Program-made: the position numbers and the translations under genes
Assembly: GCF_015680705.1 (NCBI RefSeq)
Contig: NZ_JADNYP010000019.1
Coordinates: forward strand, 20,173 to 84,172
Direction: 5' to 3'
Length of the DNA stretch: 64,000 nucleotides
From: Pseudomonas fulva
Lineage (GTDB): Bacteria; Pseudomonadota; Gammaproteobacteria; Pseudomonadales; Pseudomonadaceae
Shown: piece by piece, positions 11,305 through 20,067 of the stretch
Layout of the letters: each line of letters begins with the position of its first letter
Position numbering within the stretch: the first letter of the stretch is position 1
The notes under the pieces: model-generated
Told to the model about the DNA's origin: nothing
The model's input: only the letters and a program-made list of their open reading frames with translations
Database searches by the model: none

Positions 11305-11940
11305 TCAGCCGCGATGTCGCGATTCCACCGCTTGGCGCAGGGTATCGATCAGGCTCTGGATGCGGGCGTGCTGCATTTTCATGGAGGCCTTGTTCACCAC
11401 CAGGCGCGAGCTGATGTGAGCGATGAGTTCCTGTGGTTCCAGGCCATTGGCGCGCAAGGTGTTGCCGGTATCGACCACGTCGATGATCTTGTCGGCCAGG
11501 CCGATCAGCGGTGCCAGTTCCATCGAGCCATACAGCTTGATGATGTCGACCTGACGACCCTGCTCGGCATAGTAGCGCTTGGCTACGTTGACGAACTTGG
11601 TGGCGACACGCAGACGTCCCTTGGGCTGTGGCGCGTCGACGGCACCGGCCGTCATCAGCTTGCAGCAGGCAATCTGCAGGTCCAGAGGCTCATACAGCCC
11701 CTGGCCGCCATACTCCATCAGCACGTCCTTGCCGGCCACGCCGAGGTCGGCCGCACCATGCTCGACATAGGTGGGCACGTCGGTGGCACGCACGATGAGC
11801 AAGCGCACGTCATCCTGGGTGGTGGGGATGATCAGCTTGCGGCTCTTGTCCGGGTTCTCGGTAGGCACGATACCGGCTTCCGCCAGCAGCGGCAGGGTAT
11901 CGTCGAGGATCCGGCCCTTGGATAGCGCGATGGTCAACAT
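11305..11940 (-). CDS. hisG: ATP phosphoribosyltransferase, short form
   Basis: First enzyme of histidine biosynthesis, joining ATP and PRPP. At 211 residues it is the short form lacking the C-terminal regulatory domain. Such enzymes work as a hetero-octamer with HisZ, which must be encoded elsewhere because it is not in this window. The start MLTIALSKGRILDDTLPLL and the PRPP loop DVVDTGNTLRANGL near residues 155-168 are diagnostic. It is followed 127 bases later by hisD and preceded by murA, as in other pseudomonads. Confidence 0.95.
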   Translation of the reverse strand: MLTIALSKGRILDDTLPLLAEAGIVPTENPDKSRKLIIPTTQDDVRLLIVRATDVPTYVEHGAADLGVAGKDVLMEYGGQGLYEPLDLQIACCKLMTAGAVDAPQPKGRLRVATKFVNVAKRYYAEQGRQVDIIKLYGSMELAPLIGLADKIIDVVDTGNTLRANGLEPQELIAHISSRLVVNKASMKMQHARIQSLIDTLRQAVESRHRG

Positions 11941-12055
11941 GGAACGTCTGTCCTTAAGCAGCTATGGCCGGTCGGGCCCTGCCCGACCGCTTGGGGTTAC
12001 GGCTGGCGCCTCCATGCGCCGGTCAGGGACTGGCGCCGTGCGACGGGCGCTGCGC

Positions 12056-12071
12056 AACTTTCGTACGAAAC

Positions 12072-12075
<4 letters not shown>
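12056..12075 (+). repeat. solo CTAG-end motif at the end of murA
   Basis: AACTTTCGTACGAAACCTAG resembles the terminal 20 bases of the palindromic element at 47539-47697 (ACTTTTCGTACAAAACCTAG). The TAG stop codon of murA, read on the reverse strand, comes from the CTAG at its right end. No opposite arm is present near hisG. It may be a remnant of the same repeat family or a chance likeness. Confidence 0.45.
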
Positions 12076-13337
<1,262 letters not shown>

Positions 13338-13359
13338 AGGAGTCTCGCCGCCAGTTGGC

Positions 13360-13599
13360 TCAGGTGCGCTCAGCCCAGGCTGCGCTGCTGAAAAATTTCA
13401 TGGTTACCGCATGGATGCTGCCGTTGGCGATCCACGGATTCAGGTGCGCATAGATCGCCTGCTGGCGCTTGACCGGGCTCTGGCCGGCCAGTTCGTCGCT
13501 GATCACGTTCAACTGGAAGTTGCAGCCTTCGCCCTCAACTTCGACCCGGGTTCCCGGCAGTTTTTCTTCAAGGAAGCTCTTAACTTCTACGGCCTGCAT
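13360..13599 (-). CDS. ibaG: BolA-family protein IbaG
   Basis: A small BolA-fold protein of 79 residues (MQAVEVKSFLEEKLPGTRVEVEGEG at its start, shown here only to locate it by MQAVEVKSF). BolA proteins partner with monothiol glutaredoxins in iron-sulfur handling and envelope stress. The conserved segment RQQAIYAHLNPWI includes the region that carries the glutaredoxin-facing surface. An open frame extends 39 codons upstream through the mla terminator, which is not credible; ATG 13599 has a GAGGTTGAG ribosome site. The position before murA is conserved in gammaproteobacteria. Confidence 0.9.
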   Translation of the reverse strand: MQAVEVKSFLEEKLPGTRVEVEGEGCNFQLNVISDELAGQSPVKRQQAIYAHLNPWIANGSIHAVTMKFFSSAAWAERT

Positions 13600-13644
13600 G
13601 CTCAACCTCAATCGGCGCCCTGTGCGCGCGGGTCGGCCATCATA

Positions 13645-13698
13645 CAAAAAAGCCCCTCGCCTGCGAACCCCATGCAGAGGCTCGCTGACCGAGGGGCT
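13645..13698 (-). terminator. Rho-independent terminator of the mla operon
   Basis: On the reverse strand AGCCCCTCG (13698-13690) pairs with CGAGGGGCT (13659-13651) and is followed by a T run (complement of A 13645-13650). It starts 18 bases after the mlaB stop and separates the mla operon from ibaG-murA. Confidence 0.8.
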
Positions 13699-13715
13699 GC
13701 CCTGGCTGGCAAGCA

Positions 13716-14018
13716 TCAGCTGGCCAGCACCTGCGTCAGGTCATAGACCTCGGCGATTTCCCGCATGTCGTGCGGCATGCCCTGCAGCGTGCAGGCCTTG
13801 CCTGCCGCCTGCGCGTCGCGCATGAACCCCAGTAGCAGTGCCAGGCCGACACTGGTGGAATGCTCGACCGCCGAGCAATCCAGCACCAGGCGCGGCTCCC
13901 GACAGGCAGCGATCAGCGCCTGGCCGGCCTTGCGCAGCCGCGGCCCACTACGGTAGTCCAGCACTCCGGTCAGACGCAGCACGCCCGGTTCGACCATGCT
14001 TACGCCGGTTTCGCTCAT
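13716..14018 (-). CDS. mlaB: MlaB, STAS-domain subunit of the Mla phospholipid transporter
   Basis: A 100-residue STAS-domain protein. The pattern GVLRLTGVLDYRSGPRLRKAG then LVLDCSAVEHSTSVGLALLLGF is the STAS strand-helix core. MlaB sits on the cytoplasmic side of MlaF in the inner-membrane MlaFEDB complex, which moves phospholipids between the outer and inner membranes to keep outer-leaflet asymmetry. ATG 14018 overlaps the mlaC stop by 4 bases (ATGA), so translation is coupled. Longer upstream frame (to 14195) is mlaC shadow sequence. Confidence 0.92.
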   Translation of the reverse strand: MSETGVSMVEPGVLRLTGVLDYRSGPRLRKAGQALIAACREPRLVLDCSAVEHSTSVGLALLLGFMRDAQAAGKACTLQGMPHDMREIAEVYDLTQVLAS

Positions 14019-14668
14019 TGCACGGCCTTGTCGGGCGATTGCTCGGCGGCCTGCTTGGCCTTGGCCACTTCGCCGGCCCAGCTGTCGATGGTCTTGTCCA
14101 GGTCGTTGCCGTTGCGCTGCATGGCATCGGCGAACTGATCGCGGAACAGCTTGCCGATGTTGATGCCATTGACGATGACATTGCGCACCTTCCACTCGCC
14201 GCCGATCTTCTCCAACGTGTAGGAAACCGGATAGACGGCGCCGTTGTTGCCCGTCACCTTCATGCCGACGCTGGTCCGCTGGCCGCTTTCATCCTTGGCC
14301 GGATCGACCTTGATGCCCTGGTTGTCGTACTCGAGCAGGGCATTGCCATAGAACTGCATCAGGCTGCGCTTGAAGTTTTCCTGAAAGCGCTGCATCTGCT
14401 GCGCGCTGGCCTTGCGCGAATACTTGACGGTCATGATGCTCTTGGAGATGCCGTCGGCATCGACCACTGGTCCGAGAATCTGGTTGAGCGAGTTGTAGAA
14501 CGCTTCGCGGTCGTTGCGGTAGGTTTCTCGGTTGGCCTGCAAGTCCGCCAGCAGCTTGTCGGTGGTGCCCTGGATCACCTCGTGGGCCGACTGCCCGGGA
14601 GCTGCGCTCGCCAGCATCGGTAGGGCCGCCAGCAGCACCAGCAGGCCACGTCGCAATATAGAGATCAT
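14015..14668 (-). CDS. mlaC: MlaC, periplasmic phospholipid carrier
   Basis: A 217-residue secreted protein with a signal peptide (LLVLLAALPMLASAAPG) cut after ASA or nearby. The mature part belongs to the MlaC/Ttg2D family, which shuttles phospholipid across the periplasm between the outer-membrane MlaA complex and the MlaFEDB complex. Family segments include FYNSLNQILGPVVD and IGKLFRDQFADAM. In P. putida the operon was first named ttg2 for toluene tolerance. It follows mlaD by 9 bases and overlaps mlaB by 4. Confidence 0.94.
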   Translation of the reverse strand: MISILRRGLLVLLAALPMLASAAPGQSAHEVIQGTTDKLLADLQANRETYRNDREAFYNSLNQILGPVVDADGISKSIMTVKYSRKASAQQMQRFQENFKRSLMQFYGNALLEYDNQGIKVDPAKDESGQRTSVGMKVTGNNGAVYPVSYTLEKIGGEWKVRNVIVNGINIGKLFRDQFADAMQRNGNDLDKTIDSWAGEVAKAKQAAEQSPDKAVQ

Positions 14669-14677
14669 GAAAACTCC

Positions 14678-15145
14678 TTATTTAGCTTCTTTGCCAACGG
14701 AATTGAGCAAAAACTTGCCGATCAGGTCCTCGAGCACCAGCGACGACTGGGTGTCATGGATGGTCCCACCGTCCTTGAGCACGCTGTCCTCGCCACCGAC
14801 GCTGATGCCGATGTACTTCTCGCCCAGTAGCCCGGCGGTCAGGATCGATGCGGTGGAGTCGGTCGGCAGGTTGTCGACGTTGCGATCCAGCTGCAGCGTT
14901 ACCCGACCGGTGAACGAATCACGGTCCAGGTCGATGGCGGTGACCTTGCCGATGGTCACGCCCGCCATGGTCACCTTGGCTCTGACAGTCAATCCGGCGA
15001 TATTGTCGAAGTAGGCATAAACTTTGTAGGTTTCGCTGCTCGGGCTGGCGGACAGGCCGCTGACGCGCAGGGCCAGCAGCAGCAGCGCCAGGATACCGGC
15101 CAGAAGGAACAGGCCGACACCGATTTCCAGGGTGCGGTTTTGCAT
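14678..15145 (-). CDS. mlaD: MlaD, MCE-domain subunit
   Basis: A 155-residue protein with one N-terminal membrane anchor (IGVGLFLLAGILALLLLALRV) and a single MCE domain. YFDNIAGLTVRAKVTMAGV then IGKVTAIDLD is the MCE core. MlaD forms a hexameric ring on the periplasmic face of the MlaE permease, through which lipid passes. The start codon overlaps the mlaE stop by one base (TGATG), so the genes are coupled. Length is that of the Pseudomonas family. Confidence 0.95.
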   Translation of the reverse strand: MQNRTLEIGVGLFLLAGILALLLLALRVSGLSASPSSETYKVYAYFDNIAGLTVRAKVTMAGVTIGKVTAIDLDRDSFTGRVTLQLDRNVDNLPTDSTASILTAGLLGEKYIGISVGGEDSVLKDGGTIHDTQSSLVLEDLIGKFLLNSVGKEAK

Positions 15146-15945
15146 CAGAAATCTCCAAACATCAAGGCGGTCAGAATGAAGTCCAGTCCCAGGACTGCCA
15201 GGGAGGCATAGACCACGGTCCTGGTAGTGGCACGGCTGATCCCTTCGGAAGTGGGTTCGCAGTCATAGCCCTGGAACACGGCGATCCAGGTGACCACGAA
15301 GGCGAACACCAGGCTTTTCACCAGACCGTTGAGAACATCGTCGGTAAAGGAAACACTGTTCTGCATGTTGGACCAGAAGGAGCCCTCGTAGACTCCCAGC
15401 CAATCCACCGCGACCCAGGAGCCGCCCCAGATGCCGACGACACTGAAGATCAGCGCCAGCAGGGGCAGCGAGATGAAGCCGGCCCACAGCCGCGGGGCGA
15501 CGATGTACTTGAGCGGGTCGACACCGATCATCTCCAGGCTCGACAGCTGCTCGGTGGATTTCATGTTGCCGATCTCGGCGGTCAGCGCCGACCCTGCGCG
15601 CCCGGCGAACAGCAGCGCGGTGACCACCGGCCCCAGCTCGCGCAGCAGGGTCAGGGCGATCATCTGGCCGACGGCCTGCTCCGAGCCGTACTTGGTCAGG
15701 ATGCTGTAGCCCTGCAGCGACAGCACCATGCCGATGAACAAGCCGGACACGACGATGATCGCCAGCGACAGCACGCCGACCGAATAGAGCTGACGCACCA
15801 GCAGCTGGAAGCCGCCGCCGATGCCGCCGCGGCCGATCAGGGCATGCCCCAGGAACAGGCACGAGCGCCCCAGCACCGCGACGATATCGATGGCCGAGCG
15901 GCCGAACAGACGAATACGTTCGAGCAAGGATCTTCTACGCATCAA
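15145..15945 (-). CDS. mlaE: MlaE, permease of the phospholipid transporter
   Basis: The 266-residue integral membrane subunit of the Mla ABC complex. About five membrane segments are seen, with the family motifs GSALTAEIGNMKSTEQLSSL and EMIGVDPLKYIVAPR in the cytoplasmic coupling region that contacts MlaF. It overlaps mlaF by 4 bases and mlaD by 1 base. Start MMRRRSLLERIRLFG is usual. Confidence 0.95.
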   Translation of the reverse strand: MMRRRSLLERIRLFGRSAIDIVAVLGRSCLFLGHALIGRGGIGGGFQLLVRQLYSVGVLSLAIIVVSGLFIGMVLSLQGYSILTKYGSEQAVGQMIALTLLRELGPVVTALLFAGRAGSALTAEIGNMKSTEQLSSLEMIGVDPLKYIVAPRLWAGFISLPLLALIFSVVGIWGGSWVAVDWLGVYEGSFWSNMQNSVSFTDDVLNGLVKSLVFAFVVTWIAVFQGYDCEPTSEGISRATTRTVVYASLAVLGLDFILTALMFGDF

Positions 15946-16751
15946 CGCGCCCCCAGCAAGTCGGCGCGGTAGTCGGGCGCAGGAAAATGGAATGGCACGG
16001 GGCCGTCGGGGTCGCCCTTCATGAACTGGCGGATACGTGGATTGTCCGAACCCATCAGCTCCTGCGGCGTACCCTGGCCCAGCACCTGGCCGTCGCCGAC
16101 CACATAGATGTAGTCGGCGATGCTGGCGGTTTCGGCCAGGTCATGCGAGACCACGATGCTGGTGATGCCCAGGGCGTCGTTGAGCAGGCGGATCAGCCGC
16201 ACCAGCACGCCCATGGCGATCGGGTCCTGGCCGACGAAAGGCTCGTCATACATGAGGATCTGCGGATCCAGGGCGATCGCCCGAGCCAGCGCCACGCGCC
16301 GCTTCATGCCGCCGGAGAGCTCGTCCGGCATCAGTTCGATGGCGCCGCGCAGGCCCACGGCCTGCAGTTTCATGAGCACGATGTCACGGATCATCTCGTC
16401 GCACAGCTCGGTATGCACGCGCAGCGGGAAGGCGACATTCTCGAAGACATCGAGGTCGGTGAACAGTGCCCCGCTCTGGAACAGCACGCCCATCTGCTTG
16501 CGCGCATCGAACAGGTCGCCACGCGACAGCGACGGCAGGTTCTGCCCGCCGACCCAGACTTCGCCACTGGCAGGCCGCAACTGCGCGCCCATCAGGCGCA
16601 GCAGCGTGGTCTTGCCGCACCCGGACGGCCCCATGATGCCAGTGACCTTGCCGCGTGGGATCCTGATGTCGACATCGTTGAAAATGCTGCGCGAACCGCG
16701 CTTGAAGGTGACGCCCTTCAACTCGACCGCGTACTCGCTATCCACACTCAT
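15942..16751 (-). CDS. mlaF: MlaF, ATP-binding subunit of the phospholipid transporter
   Basis: A 269-residue ABC ATPase. Walker A is GPSGCGKTT near residue 40, the signature LSGGMKRRVALARA near residue 145, and Walker B ILMYDEPFVGQD shortly after. It powers lipid movement by MlaFEDB. It is the first gene of the five-gene operon mlaF-E-D-C-B. ATG 16751 has a good ribosome site (AAGGAG). The operon runs divergently from kdsD, and the 227 bases between them must hold both promoters. Confidence 0.95.
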   Translation of the reverse strand: MSVDSEYAVELKGVTFKRGSRSIFNDVDIRIPRGKVTGIMGPSGCGKTTLLRLMGAQLRPASGEVWVGGQNLPSLSRGDLFDARKQMGVLFQSGALFTDLDVFENVAFPLRVHTELCDEMIRDIVLMKLQAVGLRGAIELMPDELSGGMKRRVALARAIALDPQILMYDEPFVGQDPIAMGVLVRLIRLLNDALGITSIVVSHDLAETASIADYIYVVGDGQVLGQGTPQELMGSDNPRIRQFMKGDPDGPVPFHFPAPDYRADLLGAR

Positions 16752-16939
16752 CTAGACTCCTTGCGATACGACTCGTCAGTTGGACGTCCGCCTTCATCAT
16801 GAAGGCACACCCCTGGAACGGGCCGAACAGCGGCGAACTATAGCATCGCGGGCAGTCCCGCCCAAGCTGCGAGCGGTCTGCCCCGGCCTGGCGAAGCCGT
16901 TCGGGACAATCATCAGGTGAGGCTTTCGCGCTTACCCGT

Positions 16940-16945
16940 TATAAT
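16940..16945 (+). promoter_or_regulatory. -10 box upstream of kdsD
   Basis: A perfect TATAAT lies 33 bases before the kdsD start codon in the mlaF-kdsD divergent region. The -35 position (around 16917-16922) reads GTGAGG and is far from consensus, so this would be a promoter relying mainly on its -10. It is probably the main promoter of the kdsD-lptCAB unit. Confidence 0.5.
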
Positions 16946-16978
16946 CGACACCTTTAGACCAGACATGCCTCAATCGAC

Positions 16979-17953
16979 ATGAGCCAACCCAGCGAGCTGA
17001 TACAATCCGCCCGGCGTACCTTGCGTCTCGAACTCCAGGCCATGGAGGACCTCCTGGCACGCCTGGACGACAGTTTCGTCCAGGCCTGCGAGCTGATCCT
17101 GGCCAGCAAGGGCCGGGTCGTAGTGCTGGGCATGGGCAAGTCGGGACACATCGGCAACAAGATCGCCGCGACCCTCGCCAGCACGGGCACGCCGGCCTTC
17201 TTCGTGCACCCGGCCGAGGCCAGCCATGGCGACATGGGCATGATCACCCGCGACGACGTCATCCTCGCGCTGTCGAACTCCGGCAGCACGGCCGAGATCG
17301 TCACCCTCCTGCCGCTGATCAAGCGCCTGGGCATCCGCATGCTCAGCCTCACCGGCAACCCCGTTTCGCCGTTGGCCCAGGCCGCCGACGTCAACATCGA
17401 CGTGAGCGTCGCCAAGGAAGCGTGCCCGCTCAACCTGGCGCCCACCTCCTCGACCACCACTGCCCTGGCGCTGGGCGACGCCCTGGCCATCGCCCTGCTG
17501 GAAGCTCGCGGCTTCACAGCCGAGGACTTCGCCTTCTCGCACCCGGGCGGCGCGCTGGGCCGACGCCTGCTGCTCAAGGTCGAGAACGTGATGCACGGCG
17601 GCGACGAGCTGCCCCAGGTAGCGCGTGGCACCCTGCTCAAGCACGCACTGCTTGAAATGTCCCGTAAAGGTCTGGGCATGACCGTGGTACTCGAGGCCGA
17701 CGGGCGCCTGGCTGGCATCTTCACCGACGGCGACCTGCGGCGCAGCCTGGATCGCAACATCGATGTCCACCAGACCTTGATCGACCATGTCATGACCGCG
17801 CATGGCAAGACCGCGCGCCCCGACATGCTCGCAGCCGAGGCACTGAAGATCATGGAGGATCACAAGATCAACGCACTGGCCGTGGTCGATGCCCAGGACC
17901 GCCCGATCGGCGCCCTGAACATGCACGACCTGCTGCGCGCGGGCGTGCTTTGA
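16979..17953 (+). CDS. kdsD: D-arabinose-5-phosphate isomerase
   Basis: A 324-residue isomerase converting ribulose 5-phosphate to arabinose 5-phosphate, first step of Kdo synthesis for lipopolysaccharide. Residues about 35-175 are the SIS sugar-isomerase domain (VVLGMGKSGHIGNKIAATLAS and LSNSGSTAEI). Residues about 205-324 are a CBS-domain pair (AGIFTDGDLRR and NALAVVDAQDRPIGALNMHDLL). The stop overlaps a following ATG (TGATG), the junction expected with kdsC, but kdsC itself is reduced to a remnant here. Confidence 0.95.
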   Translation: MSQPSELIQSARRTLRLELQAMEDLLARLDDSFVQACELILASKGRVVVLGMGKSGHIGNKIAATLASTGTPAFFVHPAEASHGDMGMITRDDVILALSNSGSTAEIVTLLPLIKRLGIRMLSLTGNPVSPLAQAADVNIDVSVAKEACPLNLAPTSSTTTALALGDALAIALLEARGFTAEDFAFSHPGGALGRRLLLKVENVMHGGDELPQVARGTLLKHALLEMSRKGLGMTVVLEADGRLAGIFTDGDLRRSLDRNIDVHQTLIDHVMTAHGKTARPDMLAAEALKIMEDHKINALAVVDAQDRPIGALNMHDLLRAGVL

Positions 17954-18051
17954 TGCATGCCAGTCCTGAGCAATCTGGCGTGTGCCGGTGTCGCACGTCT
18001 ATGCTGCGCGTCCGCGGTGGCCTGGACGCGGTCAACGCCCATTACCTGTAG
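17953..18051 (+). pseudogene. kdsC: remnant of KDO-8-phosphate phosphatase gene
   Basis: In pseudomonads a kdsC gene of about 525 bases (around 174 residues) lies between kdsD and lptC. Here only 106 bases separate the flanking genes. An ATG coupled to the kdsD stop opens a 32-codon frame ending in GGLDAVNAHYL then TAG, which matches the expected KdsC C-terminus (LDAxNAHYL type) as I remember it. The whole HAD phosphatase core, including the DVDGVLTDG motif, is missing. The first 15 or so codons do not resemble KdsC. It looks like an internal deletion followed by decay; the frame is still open, and function as a phosphatase is impossible. Confidence 0.75.
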
Positions 18052-18059
18052 AGCTTGAT

Positions 18060-18632
18060 ATGTTCAGCAAGAAAGCCCGCAACATCGTCATCCTCGGCGC
18101 GATCGCCGCGCTGCTGGCCGCGATCGGCTACTGGAACGTCAGTCCGGAAAGCTTCCTCGACAAGCCCCTGGCACAAGTCGACGAAAGCGCCATCGACTAC
18201 TATGCGATCAACGCGCACAGTATCCAGTACCTTCCCGACGGCAAGGTGCAGTACGAAATGACCGCCGACAAGGTCGAACACCTGAAGGCCAGCGAGGTGA
18301 CCCTGCTGACCGCGCCCGACCTGCACATGTACCGCGGCACGCCCTACCCCTGGCATGTACAGAGCGAGCGGGCCGAGGTCAACCCGGACGGCACCGAGGT
18401 CGAGCTGATCGACAAGGTGCGCGTGGCGCGCACCGACGAAAGACAGCGTGAAACCATCATTACCACTGCTCGCATGACCGTGTTCCCGCAGAAGCAATAT
18501 GCGCAGACCGAGCAAGCCGTTAGAATCGACGGCGCCGGTGGCACCACTACGGGCAAGGGCATGAAAGCCTATTTGAAAGACGGCAGGATGGACCTGCTGT
18601 CCAACGTAAGAGGACAGTATGAGGCTCGTTAA
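18060..18632 (+). CDS. lptC: LptC, inner-membrane component of LPS export
   Basis: A 190-residue bitopic protein with one N-terminal membrane segment (IVILGAIAALLAAIGYW) and a periplasmic beta-jellyroll. LptC receives lipopolysaccharide from the LptB2FG transporter and hands it to LptA. Family segments are YYAINAHSIQYLPDGK and NPDGTEVELIDKV. ATG 18060 is chosen; the frame extends upstream to 17982 only through the kdsC remnant. It starts 8 bases after that remnant's stop and overlaps lptA by 14 bases. Confidence 0.93.
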   Translation: MFSKKARNIVILGAIAALLAAIGYWNVSPESFLDKPLAQVDESAIDYYAINAHSIQYLPDGKVQYEMTADKVEHLKASEVTLLTAPDLHMYRGTPYPWHVQSERAEVNPDGTEVELIDKVRVARTDERQRETIITTARMTVFPQKQYAQTEQAVRIDGAGGTTTGKGMKAYLKDGRMDLLSNVRGQYEAR

Positions 18633-19143
18633 AACCCTCCCCTTTTTGCTCAGCCTGAGCGCAGCACTGGGAAGCGCGAGCGCCTGGGCCTTGCCGACCG
18701 ATCGTGACCAGCCTATCCGGATCCAGGCCGACAATGCCCATCTCGACGATAAGAAGGGCGTGGCTACCTACACCGGCGACGTGATCATCACCCAGGGCTC
18801 GATGGTGATCAAAGGCAACACCGTCACCCTCACCCGCGCCGAGTCGGGCGACATCGACACCGTGACCTCGGTGGGCAACCTGGCCTACTTCGAGCAGCAG
18901 CAGAGCACGGCCAAGCCGGACAAGATGCAGGGCTGGGCGGTCACCATCCAGTACCAGGCGCTCAAGGACCTGGTGGTGCTGACCGACCGTGCCAAGGTGA
19001 CCAACGACGGCAACAGCACCGAAGGCGAGAAGATCGTCTACAACACCAAGTCGCAAGTGGCGACCGCCGGCCGTGGCGGCAACGTCACCACCCCGCGCCA
19101 GCGTATCGACATGGTGATCCAGCCGAAGAAGAAGGCCGAGTAA
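18619..19143 (+). CDS. lptA: LptA, periplasmic LPS bridge protein
   Basis: A 174-residue protein with a signal peptide (LPFLLSLSAALGSASAWA, cut before LPTDRDQP). The mature part is the OstA/LptA jellyroll: QPIRIQADNAHLDDKKGVATYTGDV begins it. LptA units stack between LptC and outer-membrane LptD to carry lipopolysaccharide across the periplasm. The start lies inside the end of lptC with an AGAGGA ribosome site. lptB begins directly after the stop. Confidence 0.95.
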   Translation: MRLVKTLPFLLSLSAALGSASAWALPTDRDQPIRIQADNAHLDDKKGVATYTGDVIITQGSMVIKGNTVTLTRAESGDIDTVTSVGNLAYFEQQQSTAKPDKMQGWAVTIQYQALKDLVVLTDRAKVTNDGNSTEGEKIVYNTKSQVATAGRGGNVTTPRQRIDMVIQPKKKAE

Positions 19144-19869
19144 ATGGCGACCCTCAAAGCCCAGCACCTGGCCAAGAGCTACAAGGGGCGGCAAGTCGTG
19201 CGCGACGTCAGCCTGTCCATCGACAGTGGCCAGATCGTCGGCCTGCTCGGCCCGAACGGCGCCGGCAAGACCACCTGCTTCTACATGATCGTCGGCCTGG
19301 TCCAGGCCGACCAGGGCCGCGTGCTCATCGACAGCCTGGACGTCAGTCGCCAGCCAATGCATGGTCGGGCCCGCGCCGGCATCGGCTACCTGCCGCAGGA
19401 AGCCTCGATCTTCCGCAAGCTCTCGGTGGCCGACAACATCATGGCGATCCTGGAAACCCGCAAGGACCTGGATCGCGAAGGGCGACGCAAGGAACTCGAG
19501 TCGCTGCTGCAGGAGTTCCACATCAGCCATATTCGCGACAACCTGGGCATGAGCCTCTCCGGTGGCGAGCGTCGCCGCGTGGAAATCGCCAGGGCCCTGG
19601 CCACGGCGCCGAAATTTATCCTGCTCGACGAACCCTTCGCGGGGGTCGACCCGATTTCCGTCGGCGATATCAAGCAGATCATCCATCACCTCAAGGCCAA
19701 GGGCATCGGTGTGCTGATCACCGACCACAACGTCCGCGAAACGCTGGATATCTGCGAGACGGCCTATATCGTCAACGACGGCAAGCTGATTGCCGAAGGT
19801 GATGCCGAAACAATCCTCGCCAACGAGCTGGTGAAGGAGGTCTACCTGGGTCACGAGTTCCGGCTCTGA
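19144..19869 (+). CDS. lptB: LptB, ATPase of the LPS exporter
   Basis: A 241-residue cytoplasmic ABC ATPase. Walker A GPNGAGKTTCFYMI lies near residue 36, signature SLSGGERRRVEIARAL near residue 135, and Walker B FILLDEPFAGVDP after it. With LptF and LptG, encoded elsewhere, it extracts lipopolysaccharide from the inner membrane. It starts immediately after the lptA stop (TAAATG). A repeat-like motif lies about 55 bases past its stop, before rpoN. Confidence 0.96.
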   Translation: MATLKAQHLAKSYKGRQVVRDVSLSIDSGQIVGLLGPNGAGKTTCFYMIVGLVQADQGRVLIDSLDVSRQPMHGRARAGIGYLPQEASIFRKLSVADNIMAILETRKDLDREGRRKELESLLQEFHISHIRDNLGMSLSGGERRRVEIARALATAPKFILLDEPFAGVDPISVGDIKQIIHHLKAKGIGVLITDHNVRETLDICETAYIVNDGKLIAEGDAETILANELVKEVYLGHEFRL

Positions 19870-19922
19870 CGTCATGGGCGCCGAGGGCCGACGCGAGCTG
19901 TCGCGCCCCGTTGCGACATGCT

Positions 19923-19954
19923 CGTCGCGCAGGCACTTTTCGTGCAAGCCCTAG
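19923..19954 (+). repeat. solo arm of the CTAG-ended repeat between lptB and rpoN
   Basis: The stretch ending CACTTTTCGTGCAAGCCCTAG aligns with the outer end of the palindromic element at 47539-47697. It shares TCGTCGCGCA, two variable bases, then CACTTTTCGT and CCTAG. Only one arm is present. An unrelated 8-base inverted repeat (AGGCAAAC 19953-19960, GTTTGCCT 19981-19988) and AAGCGC/GCGCTT (19994-20009) follow in the rpoN leader. Confidence 0.55.
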
Positions 19955-20067
19955 GCAAACGAAGCGATTTCAGGCATATGGTTTGCCTGATTCAAGCGCT
20001 CCGGCGCTTCGTGTATGTGTAGTGGATGGCGCATGTGCGCCGGCGAACAAGGTATTAAGCCCCAGCC

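Noticed and set aside
13600..13716. Longer start for ibaG at 13716.
   Set aside because: It would translate through the mla terminator hairpin; the shorter ATG has a ribosome site and the BolA family length.
17982..18060. Upstream extension of lptC through an ATG at 17982.
   Set aside because: The added residues are in a different frame from the kdsC remnant and do not resemble LptC; the family start is at 18060.
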